This document shows positions 24,838 through 30,349 of a stretch of DNA of 30,349 nt, one piece after another. Position 1 is the stretch's first letter. Each line of letters opens with the position of its first letter. Location: contig DATJGF010000175.1 in assembly GCA_035495315.1 (NCBI GenBank), positions 1-30,349 of the forward strand, given 5' to 3'. This DNA comes from DATJGF01 sp035495315. Its GTDB lineage: Bacteria > Verrucomicrobiota > Verrucomicrobiia > Limisphaerales > UBA8199. Both the position numbers and the translations under genes were made by a program. The notes under the pieces were generated by a model that saw nothing but the letters and a program-made list of their open reading frames with translations, did not search any database and was not told where the DNA came from.

Positions 24838-26274
24838 CTAAGGTTTTAGCGAACCGTCAGAGCCAAACGCATACAGGGTCGATCTGGTGCGCAGGTAGAA
24901 TTTGTCTTCAGCCAGCGCCGGCGAGGCATAGATACGCTCACCGAACTCAGATTGATGCAAGATCTCCGGTTTGTCTCCACCAGCCTTAACGACTGTGAGC
25001 TTGCCGGTCACCGAAGCGAGATAGATTTTTCCATCGGCGGCAACGGGCGAGGAGTAGTAATTACCTGGTGCCTCCAGGCGTTCCTGCAGGTAATAAGGTT
25101 TGCCCGTTTTGGCATCCAGCGACGAAAGCATTCCGCCGTTTTTCACGAAGTAGAGCCGCCCGTCATAGAGCAACGGTGAGGCGACATACGGCAAGCCCCG
25201 CGTGCCTTTCCAGGCGACGTGTGTCTGGGAGATATTTCCCCGGCCGCCCGGCTTTATGGCTAAGGCCACATTTTCACCTTTGGCGAGCGAGGCCATGAGG
25301 GCGTTCCAATCAGATTTATCAATTTTGCCGTCGCGGTTGACATCGAAGCCGCGGTAATAATCGCGGCTCGGTTCATCGAATTCGCCCAGCGAGACCATGC
25401 CGTCCTTGTTTTTGTCATGTTCCTCGAGAAACTTTTCCCAGGTTGGCCAAGGATCATCGGCCTTGCCGTCCGACCAGGCTGCAAAGAACAGCAAGCCGTC
25501 TCCTGTGACGGGCGTCGTGCAGGCAAAAGCGGTCACCCCATCGATGTTCCAGTCTTCTTTACCCGTCTTGAGCGCGTAGCCTTTCAGACGGAGCGAACCG
25601 GGAACCACAATTTCTTCGACTTGCTCGTTCTTCCAAACGATGGGTGTTCCGAAACTGCCATAGGAGTCCGGCCGAGGTGTTTCCCAGGCCTTCTTTCCGG
25701 TGCGCAGGTCCACCGCCAATAAGGATGAAGCATCATCGCGATCTCTGGAAACAATCGCTAAGTGTCCCGCTATCATTGGGCAGGTCGCAGTACCGTATCC
25801 CCCCAAGCTCAGTGCCAGCGGCAATGGATATCGCCAGAGTTCCTTCCCGTGAAGATCGTAACAGACCAAGCCGAACGAGCCAAAATAACTCACTAGATGA
25901 CGGCCATCCGTTGCTGGCGTGGATGCGGCAGGGCTGCTCTCAGTGCTGTGGAACATCTCGAGTTTATCCGCCTTCAGGCCGCGGGACCACACCAGCTTTC
26001 CGTCCCCGCGCTCATAGCAGCGCGTCTGCAGCTCGTTATCGGCGAATGTCGTCAGGAACAGCTGGTCGCCCCAGATGCACGGCGACGAGGGCGACCAGGG
26101 CACCTGGATTTTCCACAAGACCGAGTTGGTTGGACTAATTTGAACAGGCGGTTTGGCATCGGTCGCGACACCCGAGCAATTCGGTCCGCGAAATGCCGGC
26201 CAGGCTGGCGTTGCTGCACTTAAAGTCGAAGCAGCTGTAGCCGCTAGTAAACAAAAGAGTACGCTGTGTCTCAT
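24838..26274 (-). CDS. Secreted PQQ-type beta-propeller protein with two EF-hands
   Basis: 478 residues with a signal peptide (MRHSVLFCLLAATAASTLSA) and the WPAFRGPNCSG opening common in exported PQQ-propeller proteins of Planctomycetes and Verrucomicrobia. Blades repeat the pattern of a strand followed by DGKLVWSR, HGKELWRYP, TGKKAWETP, TGKEDWNI and TGKPYYLQ. Between blades, residues about 275-330 carry two canonical calcium loops: D287-KNKDGMVSLG-E298 and D311-VNRDGKIDKS-D322, with Asp, Asn, Asp, Ser and Glu at the coordinating positions. There is no catalytic signature of a quinoprotein dehydrogenase, so a binding or assembly role (BamB-like fold) in the periplasm is more likely than catalysis. 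Calcium may stabilise the propeller (inference). A decayed paralogous fragment lies about 270 bases upstream on the other strand. Confidence 0.85.
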   Translation of the reverse strand: MRHSVLFCLLAATAASTLSAATPAWPAFRGPNCSGVATDAKPPVQISPTNSVLWKIQVPWSPSSPCIWGDQLFLTTFADNELQTRCYERGDGKLVWSRGLKADKLEMFHSTESSPAASTPATDGRHLVSYFGSFGLVCYDLHGKELWRYPLPLALSLGGYGTATCPMIAGHLAIVSRDRDDASSLLAVDLRTGKKAWETPRPDSYGSFGTPIVWKNEQVEEIVVPGSLRLKGYALKTGKEDWNIDGVTAFACTTPVTGDGLLFFAAWSDGKADDPWPTWEKFLEEHDKNKDGMVSLGEFDEPSRDYYRGFDVNRDGKIDKSDWNALMASLAKGENVALAIKPGGRGNISQTHVAWKGTRGLPYVASPLLYDGRLYFVKNGGMLSSLDAKTGKPYYLQERLEAPGNYYSSPVAADGKIYLASVTGKLTVVKAGGDKPEILHQSEFGERIYASPALAEDKFYLRTRSTLYAFGSDGSLKP

Positions 26275-26448
26275 AATGCGCGGTGAATTCGAGGGGCACG
26301 GTAGGACAGCGATCTTTTGTTGGCAACTTCAAAGGTTGGGGATGGTTTATCCTTTGAGAAAACTCGTCAGTCCGCGGCGATGCAGTTTCTGCCTAGCCGG
26401 AGAGATATCGTCGTCCGGGCTCCAGTCAATCCAGACCGAACACGTAAC

Positions 26449-26514
26449 GCCGACTTTCCAGTTGGCAGGCAAGCTAGAAAGCCTGCGATACAGCAGGCAA
26501 GGATGCCTGCGCTA
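26449..26514. repeat. REP-like element related to the one after rho
   Basis: The unit begins gccgactttccagttggc and ends gcaaggatgcctgcgctac, with inner complementary stretches aggcaagctagaaagcct and gcaggcaaggatgcctgc. Its start and its gcgatacagcag...gcgctac end match the corresponding parts of the repeat at 8649-8780. The PQQ-propeller fragment begins 27 bases downstream. Confidence 0.65.
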
Positions 26515-26540
26515 CTGACCGTCGCGTTAACTGAAGCAGA

Positions 26541-26692
26541 ACTCCCGGCAAAGTGGTCGTCTTCAAGGCAGGCGATAACTTGCAGGTATTGGAGGTGAAC
26601 GATTTGAAGGAGAAGATCACGCCACACGCGCGGTGGTGGATGGCAAGATTTACATTCGCACAGACAAGCATCTCTACGCATTTGCTGAATGA
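26541..26692 (+). pseudogene. Frameshifted 3' fragment of a PQQ-propeller protein gene
   Basis: The plus strand first reads PGKVVVFKAGDNLQVLEVND and then, in a second frame, HATRAVVDGKIYIRTDKHLY followed by AFAE and the stop at 26690-26692. Together these make the last propeller blade of an exported PQQ-type protein, which typically ends with ATPA-DGKIYIRT-HLYAF. The frame changes near 26608-26622. An in-frame TGA at 26532 and the adjacent repeat show that the upstream part is gone. It is not a copy of the intact neighbour's end, which reads RIYASPALAEDKFYLRTRST, so it comes from another family member. The remaining sequence in 26275-26448 and 26693-26839 holds no gene I recognise. Confidence 0.65.
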
Positions 26693-26839
26693 GCCTTGGG
26701 CAGTTGCACGTGCATTTTGCCGTTCGCGGGTCAACGGGACGCCGAGGGAACTCGCTGCCGGAAACAGCACGTTCAATCGCGTCCGTTCCAGAGCCGTTCC
26801 CTTGACATTGCCCATGCCTTGGAGAACACTTCGCGTCTT

Positions 26840-28462
26840 ATGGGTGAATCAAACACCGGCGAGTTGATGGAGAAGATCGTGTCGCTCTGCAAGCGCCGGG
26901 GTTTCATCTTTCAGTCTTCCGAGATTTACGGCGGCTTAAATGGTTTTTGGGATTACGGTCCGCTCGGCAGCGAGCTGAAGCGGAATCTAAAGGAAGCCTG
27001 GTGGCGGTCGATGACGCAGATGCGCGAGGATGTGGTCGGTCTCGACGCCTCGATCATCATGCATCCCCGCATCTGGGCTGCCAGCGGGCATACGGACACT
27101 TTCAGCGACCTGATGGTTGATTGCCTGCTGACGCGGAAACGATTCCGCGCCGATCAGATTGAGCCGCAATCCGGCATCGCTTACTACTACACCGGCGCCA
27201 TTGATTCCGCGGCGGGAAAGGAATCCAAAGATCCATTCTCGGTATTGGCGCCGCGAGGCAAACCGCCCGAAAGCGCGCGCAAACTGGCCAAACAGTTCTA
27301 CCAGGCGCGTGGGCTGGAGAATCCGGAACTCGCTGGTGAACGCGCCGAGCCACTTGAGAATACGACACGTTATAATCCCGAGAACGGCAGCCTGTTGACC
27401 GAACCGCGCCCGTTTAACCTCATGCTCAAGACCTATGTCGGGCCGATTGAGAGTCCCGACAATATGTCTTATCTGCGGCCGGAGACGGCTCAGGCGATTT
27501 TCGTCCAATTCAAAAATGTCCTGGAAGTTTCGCGGCAGCGCATCCCATTTGGCATTTGCCAAATTGGCAAGGCCTTTCGCAATGAGATCAACCCGCGCAA
27601 CTTTACCTTCCGCTCGCGCGAGTTCGAGCAAATGGAACTGGAGTTTTTCATACGTCCCGATGAGGTGGTGCAAAAGGTCGCTGGCTCCGTGGCGCAGTTG
27701 ACGGGCACAGCTCCCGGGGTGCCTCAGCCGAATTGGGGTTGGGAGCTGTGGCATAAGTATTGGGTCGAACAGCGGGTGCAATGGTACGAAAGCATCGGTC
27801 TGGGTCGAGACACGCTGGTCGAATATTGGCAAAAGAAAGAGGAATTGGCGCATTACGCCAAAGCGACGGTCGATATTCTTTACAAGTTTCCGTTTGGCAC
27901 GCAGGAACTGGAAGGCATCGCCGCGCGTGGTGATTTCGATCTGACGCAACACCAGAAGTTCAGTGGCAAATCGCTGGAGTATTTCGATGAGGAGGCCAAA
28001 GCCAAGTACGTCCCGCACGTCATTGAACCGTCCGCCGGTGTCGACCGGCTGGCGTTGGCCCTGATTTGCAATGCTTATTGCGAAGACCAGGCGCCTGATG
28101 AAAAGGGTAAGCTGGAAACCCGCATCGTCATGCGTTTCCACCCACGCATTGCCCCGATCAAGGTCGCTGTATTTCCCTTGTTAAAAAACAAACCACCCCT
28201 GGTGAGCAAAGCCAGGGAGGTGCGTGATTTGCTGCGTCCGCACATGTCAGTATTCTATGACGAAGCAGGGGCTATTGGCCGCCGGTATCGACGGCAGGAC
28301 GAAGCCGGCACGCCCTTCGGCGTCACTATTGATTTTGAAACCCTTGGTGAGCAGGGAGCCGAACTTAAAGATACTGTCACCTTGCGCGATCGTGACAGCA
28401 TGAAACAGGAACGGGTTAGTATTGCCGAGTTACCGGGGTTATTACTCGAGAGAATTCGTTAA
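26840..28462 (+). CDS. glyS: Glycine-tRNA ligase, dimeric (alpha2) type
   Basis: 540 residues from the ATG at 26840 (MGESNTGELMEKIVSLC); Met at 26867 is an alternative. The longer open frame to 26696 overlaps the PQQ fragment and is not credible. Class II core: motif 1 region GGLNGFWDYGPLGSELKRN, motif 2 FRNEINPRNFTFRSREFEQMELEFF by position, and motif 3 EPSAGVDRLALAL. The C-terminal anticodon-binding domain starts near IAPIKVAVFPLL and ends with TIDFETLGEQGAELKDTVTL. This is the eukaryote-like single-chain form rather than the alpha2beta2 glyQ/glyS enzyme. It charges tRNA-Gly in the cytoplasm. Its stop overlaps the ATG of the next gene by one base (TAATG), indicating coupled translation. Confidence 0.95.
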   Translation: MGESNTGELMEKIVSLCKRRGFIFQSSEIYGGLNGFWDYGPLGSELKRNLKEAWWRSMTQMREDVVGLDASIIMHPRIWAASGHTDTFSDLMVDCLLTRKRFRADQIEPQSGIAYYYTGAIDSAAGKESKDPFSVLAPRGKPPESARKLAKQFYQARGLENPELAGERAEPLENTTRYNPENGSLLTEPRPFNLMLKTYVGPIESPDNMSYLRPETAQAIFVQFKNVLEVSRQRIPFGICQIGKAFRNEINPRNFTFRSREFEQMELEFFIRPDEVVQKVAGSVAQLTGTAPGVPQPNWGWELWHKYWVEQRVQWYESIGLGRDTLVEYWQKKEELAHYAKATVDILYKFPFGTQELEGIAARGDFDLTQHQKFSGKSLEYFDEEAKAKYVPHVIEPSAGVDRLALALICNAYCEDQAPDEKGKLETRIVMRFHPRIAPIKVAVFPLLKNKPPLVSKAREVRDLLRPHMSVFYDEAGAIGRRYRRQDEAGTPFGVTIDFETLGEQGAELKDTVTLRDRDSMKQERVSIAELPGLLLERIR

Positions 28463-28974
28463 TGCCGGAAACAGAGACAAAACCGCAAGAAGCTAAAACG
28501 ACAGAAGTTAAGCAGCGGGCGCCGACCCTATACGCGATTATCGCTATTAAACTCGCAAAGGGCCTGTTGCTCCTGCTGCTGGGCGCCGGGGTCTATACGC
28601 TTCACGACGACAATCTGCCGGAGGAATTTCGACAGTCGTTGCAGTTTTTTCATCTCGACCCTGAAAAAACCTTCTTTACGGAGCTGGCCCACAAGGTCAG
28701 CCAGATCACGCCCGCAAATATTGTCTGGGTTGCCCGCGGGACCGTCCTCTACAGCCTTTTCTCATTAGTCGAAGGCACCGGACTGTTATTCCGGGTACCC
28801 TGGGCTGGTTGGCTGGCGATAGGTGAATCGGCATTTTTTATCCCGATTGAGGTTTATGAATTGATGCACCGGATGTCGGTCGCCCTCGTTATCATTCTTG
28901 GGCTGAACATTCTCATCGTTTGGTACCTCTTCCAAAATCGTGGTCGTCTTTTTCATCATGGGCGGAAAAGCTGA
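28462..28974 (+). CDS. DUF2127-family membrane protein
   Basis: 170 residues. After a charged, Lys/Glu-rich N-terminus (1-20) come four predicted membrane helices: ALYAIIAIKLAKGLLLLLLGAG-like at about 23-45, one near 88-106, WAGWLAIGESAFFIPIEVYEL near 113-133 and VALVIILGLNILIVWYLF near 138-156. The helix pattern and the GESAFFIPIEVYEL segment fit DUF2127, a family of small integral membrane proteins of unknown function. The tail is basic (RGRLFHHGRKS), placing it inside the cell. It begins on the last base of the glycyl-tRNA synthetase stop, so it is co-translated with it, although no functional link is known. Confidence 0.85.
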   Translation: MPETETKPQEAKTTEVKQRAPTLYAIIAIKLAKGLLLLLLGAGVYTLHDDNLPEEFRQSLQFFHLDPEKTFFTELAHKVSQITPANIVWVARGTVLYSLFSLVEGTGLLFRVPWAGWLAIGESAFFIPIEVYELMHRMSVALVIILGLNILIVWYLFQNRGRLFHHGRKS

Positions 28975-29010
28975 TCTTAAGCCTGAGTTCCACGACGCGA
29001 TTGCCGCAGG

Positions 29011-30108
29011 TTAGGAGGCGATATTTAGTTCTTCAATATATCTGCACATCTGCTCCTCCTGTTGTTCGATCGATTCAACGAGGCGGAACTGAGCGCGGGA
29101 GCGATCGAGATTGTGCCCCTCACGATGCACCTTAAAGTAGGTGTCCCCGGCGAGGAAATCCGTCAAAAAACGGATGCCAATTTCCAGTGTGATAAGCTTT
29201 CCTGAAAAGGCGAGATGCTGCCGCTCACCGGCTGTCAGAAACCCGCCAGCCGATTCAAGGTAGCCGCGAGCCAGGGCTGCAAACATAGGGAAGCGCATGA
29301 CTACTTTTGAGAGGTCGCGCTCATCTTCCTTGGCCGGAGTAGTAACCGTTCGGACCATGTCGCCAAAATCGTAAAGCACCAGCCCGGGCATCACCGTGTC
29401 TAAGTCGATCACGCAGATGCCGGTCCCCGTCGCATCATCGAGCATCACATTGTTGAGCTTTGTATCGTTATGCGTGACGCGCTCGGGCAGTGAGGCTTTC
29501 GCTACCCGGTTCGTCCAGGACTTTCGCTGGAGCACAAATTCAATTTCCGCCTTGGACTGGAGGGCGCGATTGACAACGTCTGCTGTCACAGCCTGTTCCA
29601 GTGCTTTGACGCGTGCCGGCGTATTATGGAAATCAGGAATGGTCTCGTGCAGTCGAGGTGCCGGCAGGTCTGCGAGCCAATGCTGAAAACGGCCGAATGC
29701 CCGGGCGGCTTCGTATGCCTGGGTTTCCGATTCGGCAGTGTCATACGTCCGCGCGCCTTCGATGAAAATGTACACACGCCAAAAATTTCCCAAACCGTCC
29801 TGGTGCCACCAGCCTCCTTCCCTGGTGGCAATGAGGGTTAACCCGCGGCGGCTGCAATCGGATTCAGCGGCGACTTTCCCGGCTAAATGGGCGGTGACGC
29901 GTTGAACATTTTCCATTAACGCGGGTAGGTTCTTAAACACCGTATGGTTGATGCGCTGCAGGATATAGTTTACGCGAGTCCCGCCCTGGTTAAATTCCGC
30001 GCGATAGGTATCGTTGATATGGCCGCTCCCATAGGGTGCGGCTGATAGGAACTCACCATGAAGGTTGAACGCGTTGGCGATTGCGCGAAGGTCGGGTAAT
30101 GAACTCAT
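29011..30108 (-). CDS. Aminoglycoside-phosphotransferase-fold kinase, NahK-like
   Basis: 365 residues of the APH/choline-kinase fold. The nucleotide loop is near GSGHINDTYRAEF, the catalytic loop is THNDTKLNNVMLD (Asp215, Asn220), and the metal site is ICVIDLDTVMPG (Asp235, with Asp237) followed by YDFGDMVRT. The combination of INDTY, LQRIN and IDLDTVMPG matches N-acetylhexosamine 1-kinase (NahK) homologues, which phosphorylate GlcNAc or GalNAc at C1 in mucin and human-milk-oligosaccharide type salvage; many are annotated as mucin desulfatase. The sugar cannot be deduced here, and the pathway partners (lnpA, uridylyltransferase, epimerase) are absent from the window. It is cytoplasmic. It converges with the DUF2127 gene and diverges from the larB start 124 bases away. 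Confidence 0.85.
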   Translation of the reverse strand: MSSLPDLRAIANAFNLHGEFLSAAPYGSGHINDTYRAEFNQGGTRVNYILQRINHTVFKNLPALMENVQRVTAHLAGKVAAESDCSRRGLTLIATREGGWWHQDGLGNFWRVYIFIEGARTYDTAESETQAYEAARAFGRFQHWLADLPAPRLHETIPDFHNTPARVKALEQAVTADVVNRALQSKAEIEFVLQRKSWTNRVAKASLPERVTHNDTKLNNVMLDDATGTGICVIDLDTVMPGLVLYDFGDMVRTVTTPAKEDERDLSKVVMRFPMFAALARGYLESAGGFLTAGERQHLAFSGKLITLEIGIRFLTDFLAGDTYFKVHREGHNLDRSRAQFRLVESIEQQEEQMCRYIEELNIAS

Positions 30109-30232
30109 GCCTTAACAGTACGCTCTGCTTCATCGTTTCATAAGCTGTCCGCTGGGTCAAACATCGTGACAGCCTGGATTGAGCGTCACTTTCCTGCGTG
30201 ACCGTCCGACCGTGCTGTGGCATTTTCGCCGA

Positions 30233-30349
30233 GTGACCACGACGGAAGCGATTCAATTGCTGGAGAAATTTCGGGCCGGCGGCATTGGCCGCGATAAAGT
30301 GCTTGAAGCATTCCAGACGGCTCCGGTGGCGGACTTGGGGTTTGCGCAG
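30233..30349 (+). CDS. larB: LarB-like protein, N-terminal part (runs off the window)
   Basis: From the GTG at 30233 the plus strand encodes 39 residues, still open at the right edge: TTTEAIQLLEKFRAGGIGRD, then KVLEAFQTAPVADLGFAQ. LarB proteins begin with a helix of this kind, LLE-x-x-x-x-G, followed by a second helix ending in the marked motif DLGFA before a conserved DHHR. LarB carboxylates and hydrolyses nicotinic acid adenine dinucleotide as the first step of the nickel-pincer cofactor used by lactate racemase. The carboxylase domain lies beyond the window. The frame is open back to a TTG at 30179, an alternative start. It is divergent from the NahK-like kinase. The call rests on a short stretch. 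Confidence 0.65.
   Translation, partial: MTTTEAIQLLEKFRAGGIGRDKVLEAFQTAPVADLGFAQ

Noticed and set aside
26987..28141. 384-codon ORF on the minus strand
   Set aside because: It is entirely antisense to glycyl-tRNA synthetase, which has all class II motifs; the ORF has no domain sense.

Overview
The window looks like chromosomal DNA of a free-living or soil/freshwater verrucomicrobial bacterium, most plausibly the Pedosphaera/Limisphaera side of the phylum. This is an inference from gene content, not from a marker gene. It rests on a Rho with a long basic, low-complexity N-terminal extension, a secreted SGNH-hydrolase fused to a DUF1080 domain, a PQQ-propeller protein carrying EF-hands, a BlaI/M56 regulator pair with no beta-lactamase, moderately high GC, and start codons that mostly lack a clear Shine-Dalgarno. 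No rRNA, tRNA, CRISPR array, phage or insertion sequence was found.

Layout. Positions 1-700 hold a decayed nucleotidyltransferase and the small gene upstream of it. Positions 0.9-4.7 kb carry a secreted thioredoxin-like protein, a secreted alpha/beta-hydrolase with a TPR-like tail, a frameshifted PIN-domain (VapC-type) remnant and an S41-peptidase-like protein lacking the usual catalytic Ser and Lys. Positions 4.7-8.6 kb carry housekeeping functions: one ORF fusing a YwlE-type low-molecular-weight phosphatase, ribose-5-phosphate isomerase B and serine hydroxymethyltransferase, then rho, which is interrupted by an in-frame TAA shortly before its arginine-finger region. Positions 8.6-9.1 kb are a repeat-rich patch with a gene fragment. 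Positions 9.1-13.1 kb encode a 1336-residue Pls/PosA-type (epsilon-poly-lysine synthetase-like) NRPS. It is followed on the other strand by a stand-alone response regulator and a CobA-HemD fusion for siroheme/heme/cobamide synthesis.

Positions 15.5-18.9 kb hold a divergent pair of secreted carbohydrate-related proteins (beta-helix plus GH43-like propeller, and SGNH plus DUF1080). Positions 19.0-24.7 kb hold a CoA-binding protein and then a regulated four-gene cluster: a BlaI-family repressor with two matching 18-bp operators, an overlapping M56 (BlaR1-like) membrane protease whose sensor domain is replaced by a Pro/Ala-rich stretch and a long coiled coil, a four-helix membrane protein with coiled coils, and a secreted protein of unrecognised family. 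Positions 24.8-30.3 kb hold a secreted PQQ-propeller/EF-hand protein, a fragment of a second PQQ-propeller gene next to a repeat, dimeric glycyl-tRNA synthetase translationally coupled to a DUF2127 membrane protein, a NahK-like sugar kinase, and the beginning of larB running off the right edge.

The main candidates for something undescribed are the three-enzyme fusion, the BlaI/M56 cluster with its altered sensor and two unknown partners, the Pls-like synthetase and the interrupted rho. Four decayed genes (nucleotidyltransferase, PIN, DUF6515-like and PQQ fragments) and a dispersed family of inverted repeats mark the spaces between housekeeping genes as actively eroding.
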